The notes beneath the pieces were generated by a model. That model saw only the letters and a list, made by a program, of their open reading frames with translations, made no database searches and was not told the origin of the DNA. The translations under genes were made by a program, and so were the position numbers. Below are positions 23,804 to 35,062 of a DNA stretch of 64,000 nucleotides, piece by piece; positions within the stretch are counted from its first letter, which is position 1, and each line of letters opens with the position of its first letter. Source of the stretch: Cryptomeria japonica (Eukaryota; Streptophyta; Pinopsida; Cupressales; Cupressaceae); assembly GCF_030272615.1 (NCBI RefSeq), contig NC_081410.1:114914140-114978139 (forward strand). Direction: 5' to 3'.

Positions 23804-24834
23804 TCGTACTCCATTGATTGATTTTTTTTTGGCTTTGTTGTTGGTGCTGCTTTTTTATTATAACCCCTTTAAAAATGGGCTCATTTTGAAATATTATGTT
23901 CTCCAACCTTATTCCTGTGAGTAAAACCATTTGAAGTTTATTTTTGAATAGCTCCATAGTCATCTGCATAGAAATAATAAAGAAATGTGAGTCTTTTATT
24001 TGACTAGAATCTTATTTTCATTGCATTTTTCACTATTTTTAGCCTATCATAAATACCAAAAGATTTGAGTAGAAAGAGCGAAAAAAAAAAATTAAAAAAA
24101 ACTTTTTTAGGCAATTTATCCACATATCCATTAACAACCATATTCAAAACAAGCTTTATAATTTATTTTGCAAGGTAAATGCTGCAAGGTTAACAACCAT
24201 ATGAAACAAACTTTCTCAAGTTCAAAATTGTTAGACCACATCACTTTGAAAAAAAATTGCCTTTGTTTTTCGTTCAGATCGACATTCCATTTACTATTAA
24301 GACAATCAGAGATATTGATATTTCTATTTAACATTTATAATGCGAAGCGCTTATTTGTTAACTTCAATAATGTGAAGCAACACAGCTGTAAAAGAAGTTG
24401 AAATTGTTAAGAATGAAGTTTAAATCTGCCATGGCGAAAAAGAGAAACCCTGGTTGTAGTTTCACGAGTCCACATACACCAAAAAACCATTATAAACTGT
24501 CAAAAGAAATTTGGAGGCAAGAGTAATTAGAGGAGACCATCATTTTAAAAAGAAGCGGAAATAAAAGAGTAGCCATGACATCTGCTAAAAAAGAAAAGAA
24601 TGTTGAAGAGGATGGTCAAACTAGAGAATAAAAAGTTTCAGTTTCCACAAAAAAAAACATGGATAAAAAAAGCCTACTACAGAGCTAAGCTATTTGAAAA
24701 GAACGTGAATACTATAAGCACATACAAAGATGAGCTGTTTGTGGCAAACCAGAAAGCATTAAAATGAATAATCGAAACTAACCAAAAGTTGTCGGCAATA
24801 AAAAAGATATTTAGTAAAAACCATATGCCAATTC

Positions 24835-24953
24835 TTTTTGAGAAGAAATGTTTTCCCCGAACCGCCCATACCAAGTTTGGTTTCTATCACCAATGCCCTC
24901 TCTATGTGATTTTGTGGCACAAGACGATATTTTTTCACCATTGTTGATGCCAT
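24835..24953 (-). pseudogene. short P-loop exon, copy C (intact Walker A)
   Basis: The minus-strand ATG at 24953 opens MASTMVKKYRLVPQNH. The frame reaches G-M-G-G-S-G-K-T (MGGSGKT at 24849-24869), a full GxxxxGKT nucleotide-binding loop, followed by FLLKKN, and stays open to 24759. GMGGSGKT is characteristic of plant NB-ARC proteins, where the Lys and Thr contact phosphate and magnesium. As in the other copies no further NB-ARC motif follows in the unit, and the 26-residue leader lacks a CC, TIR or RPW8 domain. It could be the first exon of a gene whose remaining exons were not duplicated, or a decayed relic. The P-loop is seen directly; the family is inferred. Confidence 0.5.
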
Positions 24954-25870
24954 GAACTCAAATGCCAGACAGAGATGGAAACTATCACTCAGATTAATCT
25001 GGATTGTGATAAAACTAGAGAAATTTTGAAAACTTTATAGCAGTAGTGAAGTGACATATTGCTTTTCGATTTCAGCGATTGTAACGTAATTGATGATCTT
25101 TTTCCTTTAATGAGATAAATGCGTACGCAGAAATATCTCTTTCTGAAGATTTTCTCTGCATTTTCAGAGCTCACATGGCAAGTGATCTGTTTACCTACTC
25201 ACAGTAAATGCTATCATAAATATCACTGCAAAATGCAGTCAAATCTCGATTAGTGCATTCATTTCATGTACGAGTTTTCTTGTTTAAACTTTACTTTTCT
25301 GAGCTGACAATTGACAAGAGTGAAACCCCATTGTAAAAGAGCCCGCATACTTTTTGTGAGTAATACCTAGGCCTAACTGACAATTGTCAAACCCCAAACT
25401 ATAAAAAAATACACACACAATCCAGAAAAATTCAAAACAATACAGTATGTGGATTCTGAAAATCTCAAAACTACAAAAAAGTTCAAAGAATTTGATTTGA
25501 TTGGATTTTTTTTTTAGTTTTTTAATTGAAAAATGCTAATTAGGTAAAAAGAAAGAATAGCAATTTTTAAAAAATTATTAAAAAATAATTTTTTTTTATA
25601 AATCACAAAATATTCAGCACTATCAATAATATACAAAATCAAAACATTTGTTACACTTGTATCTTTGTTTATTGTATTATAAAAATGTTACTTTCATTTC
25701 ATTTAAATGATTTTCTATAATGGTTATACATCAAAAAATTGTCTTTATGTTTATCTTTATCACGAGTCTATACATCACGTGGTGTATCAACAACAACACC
25801 ACCACTACTTAACCATCACACTATGTGATGAACCTCTGGTGGCACTATATCTTATGAGTATATAAATTAT

Positions 25871-26744
25871 TTATTTATCATCAAAGTTTGTATATATATT
25901 TATATAAAGGGTGGTTCAATTTATAGAATTTAACTTAATTTCGTGGTGTAGAACTTGTAGTCTTGAAAAAGAAATTATACGTAAAAATCTTACAAGTGGT
26001 AAGATATATGCATCTCAATTGTAACACAATTAAATACTACCTGAAGAAGATAGTCCATGGAGTCCAATAAGAGAGTTGTCAAATTGATGACAAATGTAGT
26101 AGTAACCAATGGATGTTGAGGGAAGTATAGCATTGGCAACTCATTGTGGATAATGACAATTCAAATGGTAGATCTACATTTGGGGATAGATAGAAGTTAT
26201 AAGGATAAAGGAGGTATTGAGATGAAACATGTGTTCAAAAACAAAAATAAGTCTAAATGATCTCCTACACCCATTTTAGATGATTGATCACTTTCATAAG
26301 TCATTTGTAAAATAAAAAAATATCATTACAATTAAATTTTTTTTTACTTTGTAAGCTCAAAAAATATCATTACAATCATTTTTTTTTGCTTTGTAATATT
26401 AGTTCTTGTAAAGGCAGGATATTTATGCATTCATTAAATTTTATTTTTGCATTAGTTTATTCAATCATTGTATAGAATTAAATTTTTTCTATAAAAATTC
26501 TATAAAGTATGTTTAATTCTTATTTTAAATGATTATTAAAATCTAATTTTTCTTTATTTATATCGACTTATATTGAAAATAATAAGGATTAAATTCAATT
26601 ATCTTTTAAAAAATACACATTTTAATGTCAATAATATTAAATTCAAATTTATAAGAAGTACAAAGATTTTACTCCCCATAAAAAAGAGTTAATATTAAAA
26701 AATGTATATTGAGTATAAAAATGAGAGTAGAAATGTATAGCTTG
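25871..26744. other. no gene recognised
   Basis: AT-rich DNA between unit C and the copia element. Two AAAATATCATTACAAT stretches at 26320-26380 are a small imperfect duplication. No domain or RNA gene was seen. Confidence 0.4.
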
Positions 26745-27038
26745 TGTTGGATATGAACCCAACGGTCACCTATTCTTCCCTCTAAATGGTGCATTTTGGC
26801 CTTCTCTATTTTCATTCCATTCAGATATGCTTATATACACTTTACTCAAGATTGTTCTAGCTACTATGTATGACGAATTGGTTTAATAAGAAAAACAGAA
26901 ATCCCCCTACTTCTAAGTGGATGTAGTCATTATTTGGTGAACCACATTAAACACATGTTATGTGTTAATGGCGTGTCTTCAATTTCTTGTTTTTGTTTTT
27001 TGCACTTAACTATTTATTTCACATATATTGAAATAACA
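26745..27038 (+). repeat. copia 5' LTR, 294 bp
   Basis: Starts TGTTGGATATGAACCCAACG (TG end) and finishes ATTGAAATAACA (CA end) two bases before the primer-binding site. The size is normal for a copia LTR. No partner 3' LTR was found in the window. Confidence 0.8.
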
Positions 27039-27040
27039 AT

Positions 27041-27052
27041 TGGTATCAGAGC
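27041..27052 (+). promoter_or_regulatory. primer-binding site for initiator tRNA-Met
   Basis: TGGTATCAGAGC is the classic plant retrotransposon sequence complementary to the 3' end of initiator tRNA-Met, where minus-strand DNA synthesis is primed. It lies two bases after the LTR. Confidence 0.92.
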
Positions 27053-27097
27053 AGGGTGGTGAAGCTAGGTGGAAATTGGTGAAGAATTTCCAGAACA

Positions 27098-27570
27098 ATG
27101 GAGGAAGCAAAGATAGAGAAATTCGTTGGGCAAAATTTTGAGCTATGAAAGGTGTAGATGGAGTTGTTGCTAGTTAAGCAGGATCTTTCACTTGTGTTAG
27201 AAGAGAAAGCGAAGAAACCAAATATAATGATAAATGAAGGGAAAGTAGGATCTTTCGCTTGACTATTGTTAGTAGGGGAAGGCCTCAAGAGAGAGGCAAA
27301 AATAATAATAGGAGGAGGTCTAAATTAGCAAAAAGATCAAAGTCAAGGGGCAAAAATGATGAGTGTTGGTTTTGTGGCAAAGGAGGTCACACAAAAAAGA
27401 ATTATTGGTCTTATAAAAAGGCATAAGAGAAGGTAAGGGACAATGAAGCCAATATAGCATATGACAAAGATGATGGTGTGTTAATCTTATCAACAAGCGA
27501 TTCTACATCAGATTCGTGGGTGCTAGATTGCAGTGCCTCTTTCCATGCTACTCCATATCGGGACACTTAT
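27098..27570 (+). pseudogene. copia gag-protease remnant
   Basis: The ATG at 27098 opens MEEAKIEKFVGQNFEL and then meets TGA where family members have Trp, and a TAG three codons later. Further down a basic stretch leads to the knuckle CWFCGKGGHTKKNYW (27359 on), a CCHC box whose last Cys has become Trp. A protease-like segment WVLDCSASFHATP follows, in which the usual D-S-G active site reads D-C-S. Gag would form the particle and protease would process it; neither is possible here. The gag middle is also shortened by a large deletion. Confidence 0.82.
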
Positions 27571-27830
27571 ATTGCAGGTTGAATCAGAGTTTATATGGGT
27601 TCAAGCAAGTCCTGAGATATTTTTACCTCAAGTTTGATCGATTCATGGCTGAGCATCAGTTCATTCGTTGTGAATCTGACCCTTGTGTTTACTACAAGAA
27701 GCTTGCTAATGGTGAGTTTGTTTTACTATTACTTTATGTTGATGACATTCTAGTTTCCAGCTCTAGCATGAAAGTAGTTCATGATTTGAAGCAACTTTTA
27801 GCTCACCATTTTTCATGTGGTGTTAATTTT
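27570..27830 (+). pseudogene. copia reverse transcriptase fragment
   Basis: The frame reads CRLNQSLYGFKQVLRYFYLKF (first 20 residues diagnostic of copia RT), then D..C.YYKK and LLLYVDDILV. The YVDD box with its two catalytic aspartates is intact. The sequence leaves RT homology after LKQLLAHHFS and ends at a TAA at 27843. The N-terminal RT part and everything downstream are missing, and the fragment is joined directly to the protease remnant, so it is a deletion derivative. Confidence 0.9.
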
Positions 27831-27845
27831 CCACAATTTTCCTAA

Positions 27846-28099
27846 CCTTCTTTTCAACAAATTTTTCATCTCATAAATTTTGAATGTAGAAACTATCAAT
27901 ACGGAACTATGCATTTACCAGCTAGAAAAAATGCATTGCAAGCAAATTTGATATTTGATAGGAACTATCAAATTTATTCAAGTGACAATGAACTTAGATG
28001 CCATTTGATATATTATATCGAACAATTGTACAAAGTCTACAAAACATGACTGCAACATCGAACAAATATATCAAGAATGATACTTCACATTTACTGAAA
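27846..28099. other. no gene recognised
   Basis: Short AT-rich interval between the copia remnant and unit E. The true right end of the copia insertion could not be placed. Confidence 0.35.
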
Positions 28100-28202
28100 A
28101 AAAGCTGAAAAAAAGAAGAAAAGAACAGTGAAAGGTTTCAGTTCCTACCTTGTTGAGTTGATTAAGGAGGTAGTCAAAGATGGCATGGATTTACTTAAAG
28201 AG

Positions 28203-29770
28203 TGTAGACACCTAAAAGTTGCACAATGAATGAAATGAATTTTATTCATTTAATTATTCTTAATTCTTCCAATTAATTAAATTAAGATTTAATTAATATC
28301 CCTATTCTTCTAATTAGCCTATTAATCAAATTTAAGATTTGATTAAATCAATTTCCTCTAGCCTAACCTATTAATTAAACTAAGGTTTGATTAAGTACCC
28401 TTAGCCATTTAATTGTATAAATCTTATTTATTTAATTAAAATCCCCTTTTCCCCTTTTTGATTAAATTCACATTTAATTAAAATCCTTTTTGCATTTAAA
28501 TAAATCAAAATTTATTTAAAAATCCCCCACTTGCAAAATCCTACAAATGCAAGTTGCATCCCCTTTTTGGCTAAATTAAATCATTTTCATTTACCAAAAT
28601 TACCTATTTTCCCTCACCCACTTGCAAAATCCTACATTCCCCTGATCATTCTTCTAGAATCCTTCTAATCCCATCCTAATCATGTCCTTTCCCTAAATTT
28701 GGGGGAGTCACTTCTCCAAATTTGGAAGAAAGTCTTCCAAATGCATTTAAGACTTTATCTATCTCAACAAGTTAACTTGTTGATTCTTCCAAACATGTAA
28801 GGCTCTTACATAAACCACTAGTGGTTTCCCTCTTTGGGCAAGTTAGCCTCCAAATTCTTCTAAGGCATTTAATGCCTCTTACAAACCCACACCCCTTAGC
28901 CATGATGGTTGTCCCTTAACCATTTACCCATTTTGCACAAGAGTTTACCTCTTGGGTAATAGAATGCCTCCCTGGTTAATGACATTATCCAATGATGTCA
29001 CTCCTTGAGGTTATCCCTAATTGATTGCTTAGCATCTAATGCTTGTTTAGCATCCTCTCAAGCCCTCTCAGGGTGACATTTGTCAACTTGGGATTGGATT
29101 GAATCTATCCCATGGATTGATAACTTTCAATCCTAGCCCTTGTTGAGATTGCTCAATCTCAACCATCCATTTCTCTATTTTCCCTATAAATAGAGCCCAT
29201 TCCTTCTTCAATTCATCCAAGTATTTTGTGCATCAAAATTATAGTCACATTGCAGGTTAAGGAGTTATCTTTATCATCACTAAGCATCAACATCATCCTC
29301 AAGCATCCATAGCACATAGTTTAGCTTCATTTAGTTGTATTTCAATCTTCCATCCTAGCTTAATTTCACTTCTTTTAGAAGTTTTGCATTCTCATCTTAG
29401 TATAATTAACTCACATAGCATACTTAGCTTTCAATTTGGAATATACTTTGCCTCCTAATCACCTAGCTTGCATCCTTCATCTTCATCTTCATCTCTTAGC
29501 ACTCACTAGAATCCTAGTTGCATCCATTTCGATTCTAGTAGCATTTTTCATTTAACTCGTTCTCTAGGTTGTCATCTTGAGGATCAAGTGCTCTTCCAAG
29601 TGAGGGCCACCTTGAATCTGAGAGATCTTTAGAGATAGAGGACAATGAGATGATTTTAAAGTTTTTAATCTATTCATGTGTTTTGATTTCTAACATCTAA
29701 TGCAATGTTTCATTGGTGTGTTTGAAGTGCTTTCCCTCTTGCAGGTGGAAGACAACATTTTCGATATACA
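28203..29770 (+). mobile_element. solo LTR, 1568 bp, TSD AAGAG
   Basis: Begins TGTAGACACC and ends GATATACA (TG..CA) and is flanked on both sides by AAGAG (28198-28202 and 29771-29775), the 5 bp target duplication expected for LTR elements. Joining the flanks restores the unit E sequence seen in A and D. Inside are AT-rich TTAATTAA tracts, CCCACTTGCAAAATCCTAC blocks and a TATA box. There is no primer-binding site, coding region or second LTR, so it formed by LTR-LTR recombination or is a TG..CA element of the same form. It is a relative of 38306-40124. Orientation is taken from the TATA box. Confidence 0.87.
29185..29192 (+). promoter_or_regulatory. TATA box in the solo LTR
   Basis: TATAAATA within TCCCTATAAATAGAGCCC. 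The same arrangement occurs at 39712-39719 in the related LTR, so it is the likely U3 promoter. Confidence 0.65.
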
Positions 29771-30139
29771 AAGAGAACAAGAATACTATAAGCAAACACA
29801 AAGATGAGCTGCTTGTGACAAACCAGAATACATTAAAATGAGTAATAAAAAATAATTAGACATTTTCTACTTTCTCTAATAGCGAATATGATAATTGTGA
29901 GATTCCTACAATTTGGTTGATATAGAGGTTATCTTTTTCTAGATTCATGGATTTTCCTAAATCAAGAGATTCTAAAACCCAAAAACTTAAATAACCAAAA
30001 ATAGTTGGGACAAGAAGTTGTGGACATGAGAGCTAATAACAAGTAGTGACAACAACAAAAATAAAGACTGCCTCATTCTCCATATTTCTCATGCTCCATG
30101 AGCTATTAGGACTGTGGAAAGTCAGTCCCCAAACCCATA

Positions 30140-30266
30140 TGCCAACTTTTTGGAGAAGAAATGTTTTCCCCAAACTACCCATACCAAGTTTGGATTGTAT
30201 GGCCATATCCCTTTGGATGGGATTTTGTGGGCACCAAATGATATTTCTTTGCCAATGTTGATAGCA
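30140..30266 (-). pseudogene. short P-loop exon, copy E (start lost)
   Basis: Homologous to the exons at 9691, 18825 and 24953, but the start codon position (30264-30266) reads GTG instead of ATG and the loop (30162-30182) reads G-M-G-S-L-G-K-T. The leader is one base longer than in copies A and C, which shifts the frame relative to the loop. Dead copy. Confidence 0.5.
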
Positions 30267-31451
30267 CGAACTTAATTGCCAGACAAGGATGGAGAATATG
30301 ACTCGGATTGATCTGGACTTTGATAAAACTAGAGAAATTTTGAAAGCTTAGTGCAGCACTTATGCGATATATTGTTTCTTTGAAAGTTCACTCTAACACA
30401 CTTTCGGGATTGTAGTGTGACTAACTTGACTATATCTTTACTTGGACAACATAAATGTGTATGCTCAAATATCTCTTTTTTAAGATTTTATGGGCACTTT
30501 CAAATCTCACATGTCAAGTGGTTGTGTAACCATTCACAGTAAATGCTGAAATGATTTATCACCAATATCGGTGCAAAGTACTGATGCCTACAGTCAAATC
30601 TCAACTAGCGCATCCAAAATACATGAATTATAAGGAATACCCCTTCATTTCCCATACGAGCTTCACAATGTGTTTGGTGAGGTTGAATCTTAATGCGAAT
30701 ATCAATTATTGTAGTGCACCTCCCTGATCCATCCTTTGTGATGGGAGGTGTAAGATATTTTGAGACTTTGCTATGATGATTGTTTTGATAAGACTATGTT
30801 ATGATGTTTTGATTTAATATTTGTAGGCTATGCTTTATGTTTATGTGCAATGAATATTGATTATGCTCTTTATTATTATGGTTTATTAGATGTTATATAT
30901 GATCTATGTGTACTAGCCCATGTACTAACATATTTGCTTATCTTATGAGATGCATCATGTGTTGGATTTAATTTTATGTGTTTGATTATATTTGCGGTGC
31001 AAGGGGATGTTATTCTATCACTAACTTCGGAGAGACACGAGATGTCATGATTTCCCTTCACCAAGGTGCATGTAATTTTTAGGCATATGTATATTATTTG
31101 TGGATATACATTTGTTGGTGATGTAGGGTGCAGGTACGAGGCATCGACTCCACCTAGTTTCACAGGTCTGAGTGTGCCTACATAATCTTGATGGAAGTTG
31201 TGGCAGATAGCATAAGGCTCATTACTCAAACCCTTAGCCATTGCTCGGTATTAGAGCAATGTTCCTATCTTGTCCTCACCTGATCAGAATGCCACATAGG
31301 AAAAATATGATGACCTTGGTATGTTGTGTGTGAGTATGCATTTGTGTTGCATTTGGGTTAATTTGTCATATTATTTTTGGTAGATTTTAATTATAAATAT
31401 TTATCATAAGATTTTATTCAAGTTTTAGATAATTTAATTTGAATACATATA

Positions 31452-31488
31452 TTTGCACGTGCGCGTGCACGTGTGTGTGTGTGTGTAT
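31452..31488. repeat. CACGTG/GT microsatellite
   Basis: GCACGTGCGCGTGCACGTG followed by about eight GT units. An alternating purine-pyrimidine tract inside the long LTR. Confidence 0.85.
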
Positions 31489-32264
31489 TCACTACCTTAT
31501 TAACTAGTTAAAAAAATTATATTAATGTTCCAAATAATTAAATTAAAATTGAAGCTCATAAATAATTAATAAATTAAAAGTTATAATTTAAAAGATGAAA
31601 TGATTTTAGTTAATAAAATAGATATGCTGAAAATTAATATTGATTTAAAATATAGAAGATGTATTTAATTTACAAGCAAGTTTCCATTCTCAAAAAAAGG
31701 AACGGTGGATGAACCCTTTATTTTTCTAGAAAAAATTCCAAAAGAATGTGATTTTTCTATTTTATTCTTTTGGGGGGTTTTCTAGAAGAAAATTTTGCAG
31801 AGGAAGGGTTGTCTTGGCTGGAGTTGGAAAATTGGGAAAATTTGGAGTAGATTGGAGGATGGATTGGGCAAAGGATTGTTGGCTTCGGATGTGGCTGCAA
31901 AAGTTGCTTCCAGGTTTAGGATTGAGCGTTCTGAAGTTGGTTACACATTTCATTTGCTTCTATGATTTGCATATGCCGGATGTTTGATTTTAGATGCTCT
32001 TCAGCCTAGAGATTGAAATATTAAATGAATGTCTGTCATGTGTTATTTTGAGAATAATTAAATCGTTTTCAGATTTAAATTTAGAAATGTTCTTTTAAGG
32101 CCTGACTTCGTGCTCTCTATGTTTTTTTTTTAATATTCCTTGTGCATGTGATGTTTCTCGCTCAATTTATATTTCTCCTCCCGTCCATTATTTTTATTTC
32201 GGTCTATGTTCATTTTTTTTTCTGTTTCTACCCTTTTCCTCGAGCCTAGGAATGTAGGAAATTG

Positions 32265-32485
32265 ATTTAGTTGGGGGGGGGACATTGTTCATGGTGGGGC
32301 TCCCCACCACTTTAGCATGGGGGTTCCTCCCCACCATGGCGTGGGGTTTACATGCTATGGTGGGAGGTCCTCCCACCCACATGGGGGGGAGGGATGGGGA
32401 GGTGGGGGGAGAGTCGACCATAGTGGCTCCTCCCACATGAGCTAGGAGCCATCCCCACCATAGTGTGGGGTGGACACCCATGCCA
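32265..32485. other. G/C-rich cluster of short hairpins inside the long LTR
   Basis: About 220 bp, very G/C-rich compared with its surroundings, made of nested palindromes such as TGGTGGGGCTCCCCACCA and GTGGGAGGTCCTCCCAC and several CCCCACCATG/CATGGTGGGG variants. The minus-strand open frame (32194-32652) arises from it and shows no domain. Confidence 0.75.
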
Positions 32486-35046
32486 TCTAGCCTCCACGCC
32501 TTCCTTTGGCATATACGCCTTATGCGCTCTGCAACAATAATTTCATCGCCCTGTATAATATGTGCAATCAGCCAATTAGATTTGGCTTTGAGATGGTTGA
32601 TTTTGTCATGTGATAAGGTTGGATACTCTGTTATTCTAGGGCTCTGTTTCAATGATTTTTTTTAGGAATAGTTATTATCCTACATGGTTTAATTTCTTTA
32701 AGATGAGTTTGATTTTGGAATTGGTTGTTATTTTAGTTGTGTTGATGCTATATTGTTAATTGGGGCATTGGATACAAATTATTCCTTTAGTTAGAGAAAA
32801 TAGTTTTAGATTTTAGGGTTGGACATTATATTATTTGTGTTGTTATTATGTTTGAGTGTTTCATATTATATTTATATGTATATTTGTCTATCATGGTCAT
32901 AATCTATAAATTATTCTTTAGGTCTTATGGTGGAATTTAGTTTTAGTTTAAGGGAAATTATTATGTGCTATTATTTAATATTATTTTAGTTTTGAGATGA
33001 ATTGTTTTTTCGAGTGTTGAGTATTTATGAATGTGTCAATATGTTCCTGGAGTGAATTCTTCTTTGTGTTGGGATTTATTGTTAATATATATAAAGATAT
33101 GCATTAATAAGGTTTGGGTTGTTAATTATTTAATTGCTTTTTATGATTTCCTTGAATTCTAGAAATGAATTTTCTCCGAGTAAATATTTTATTTGTTAAT
33201 GTGTCATTTTTTAAACAAGTTGTGTGGAGAGGCATTTAATGGAAATTTAATAAAAGGAAGTTTAATTAATTTACATCAAATCATGTTTGATAAAGCAGTT
33301 AAAATTATAATAATTACCCGTGCATTGTTATCTAGTGAATAATAGTGATATTATAATTGTATGTTTTTGGTTAACTTAATTGTTTTACCAATTATCTTGT
33401 TGTGTTAATCAAACCCTTGTTTAATTGTATTAATAATAATCTGAACCAACCGATGTTAGGGTGTCGTCCCTTTTCAGTTGTTTGGCCTGGGTGTCTTCGA
33501 GGGCTCCAGAGGCTGGGCTATGGTTTGAGGCCCTAATTGTCAGTGATATTATGTTCAGATTTTTGTTTGGGATTTAATTATGGAAGTCTATGATGGCTTA
33601 TTAGTCTCTTTGTATTATATCATTACTCTCCTTATGGGATTGAGCTATGTTGAGCTCTTTGATGGAAGCTAATGTATTTTGATGTTTATGTTGTTGAGAT
33701 GCGATGTTATTCTTAGAATTGGTTGGATCTGTTTATTTGATTATTTGATGGTGTTTCATTTGTTTCCTTGGGTTGGATTTGAGTAGGCTTAGTGCCATAA
33801 CGGGCAGTGGCTCTTCATGGGGGTCGGGATCCTAAAGTGATCGCTAGGATAACCCATTGGGAGCGTTGCCTAATAAGTGATAACCTGAATAATGAATTAG
33901 GACCCATTGGGTAGATAAATATATTAATCAAGATAATGCATTCTCTGGTCATGGCTTGAGTGCTCGTTTAGGCTCAAGATGATTTGGGAAGGCCTGGAAT
34001 GGCATGATCAACTACCTTGTCCTCTTGAAAGATATGTTGGTTCTACATGAGACTTGAATCAGGGTTGAGGGTCATGAGAGGATGCCAGAATAACCAAGGA
34101 TGGGGAACGGGGCCTATGGAGACCTGCCAAGATAACCCATATCAAGCTACGTGATGACACTCTCCCCTTGTGAGCACTAGTGTCCTGCCTCGATGTTTGT
34201 ATCCTCTAGAGCATTCTAGTTTAGAGTTTTATCTATATGTATCTTGATTGTTACTTAACCTGTTGGAAGTGTGTTTATACCATGTTTTGTTTATCCTTTG
34301 TATGTTTGCTTGAGGGCCTTATGTCTATCTCCTATCACGGGGGTGGTCATTCGAGATCCACATGGTCAAGTGGTAGTTGCCTTCTTCTATCGGGGATTTT
34401 GGACCTATATTTGCGTGGTTGGCTTTGTTCATTCTCTGATTGCTTCTTTTGGTATGGTTGGCTCAGTGAGTTAGGCAGAGATTACTTATCAAAATGTACT
34501 TATGTTTAAATCAGATGAAGTTGTAGTATGTGCATGCACACGTGGCAAATGATGTAACTATGAGGTAATTTTGATGTAAGTGAAATGAGCTTTAGGTGAT
34601 ATGTTTTATATTAGAAAATGGAAATATTGATCTTATGTAATTAAATGCTTACATGTTATTTATTCATTACTTTGCATGCCGTAGGAACTATGGTTAATTA
34701 TTATACAATGAACTTACCTTTAGAGGTTATTTGAATGCAATGTAGTTTCTTGATTTTGTAATATTATGGATGGATTATTTTAATAGTTATCTTGTTATGC
34801 TCATTTATGTATCCAATGTTAACTAAGATTAGATTTATTTCTTTAACATTGTAGGAGTGGTTTAGTAACATCGTCGAGAAACCTTAAAGGATAGTTTAGT
34901 AGTTTTGTTCTATTTATGCAATTAAGTTTAATCTTATCTTATTACTATTATAAGATGGGCACTTAATGTTATAAAAAAAAAATGTTTCACTCTTATTTAA
35001 GTTTGTTTAGTTAGATCCTCTATGGTTTCTTTGCAGGGTGTTACAT

Positions 35047-35062
35047 CTAGTAACAGAGTCAG
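35047..35062 (+). promoter_or_regulatory. degenerate primer-binding site
   Basis: TAGTAACAGAGTCAGG lies two bases after the LTR end and resembles TGGTATCAGAGC, the initiator tRNA-Met site, with a few changes. Its position supports the LTR boundary. Confidence 0.55.

Larger units (their letters stand above)
23015..25870 (-). repeat. segmental repeat unit C (P-loop exon unit)
   Basis: Closest relative of unit A (8050-10560), from CTCTTAACAAATCATTGTCA to the TATCTTATGAGTATATAAA boundary. It contains an extra 160 bp duplication (23484-23803) and small indels. The minus strand carries the only P-loop exon copy with an intact Walker A motif. Confidence 0.82.
26745..27830 (+). mobile_element. Ty1/copia LTR retrotransposon, internally deleted and truncated
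   Basis: The order is 5' LTR (26745-27038), primer-binding site (27041-27052), gag start with stops, zinc knuckle, protease remnant, then a direct jump to the middle of reverse transcriptase, after which homology ends near 27816. The gag-protease-(integrase missing)-RT order is that of Ty1/copia. Integrase, the rest of RT, RNase H and the 3' LTR are absent. The copy cannot move on its own. Confidence 0.88.
28100..30709 (-). repeat. segmental repeat unit E, split by a solo LTR
   Basis: Matches units A and D: GTGAAAGGTTTCAGTTCCTA before 28197, then after the insertion GAATACTATAAGCA.ACACAA and the P-loop exon, then CAAATCTCAACTAGCGCAT near 30600 and the beginning of extension F. At 30709 it is cut by the LARD-like element, and extension F resumes near 37975. 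Confidence 0.75.
30710..35044 (+). repeat. long LTR, 4335 bp
   Basis: Starts TGTAGTGCACCTCCCTGATC and ends GCAGGGTGTTACA. The reverse complement of 42968-47198 has matching ends (TGTAGTGTCCTTCC and GGCGGGCATTACA) and shares internal blocks such as GACTCCACCT followed by CACAGGTCTGAG, so both are one family. It contains a (GT)n tract at about 31470-31490 and a G/C-rich hairpin cluster at 32265-32485. The short open frames inside are not conserved. Confidence 0.75.

Noticed and set aside
27041-27052. A tRNA gene at TGGTATCAGAGC
   Set aside because: It is only the primer-binding site complementary to a tRNA 3' end; no cloverleaf surrounds it.
30876-31241. 121-codon minus-strand frame
   Set aside because: Lies inside the long LTR, antisense to its transcript, and is not conserved in the second LTR copy as far as I can see.
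32194-32652. 152-codon minus-strand frame
   Set aside because: It crosses the G/C-rich palindrome cluster in the long LTR; the Pro/Gly-rich part follows from the repeat and no domain is visible.
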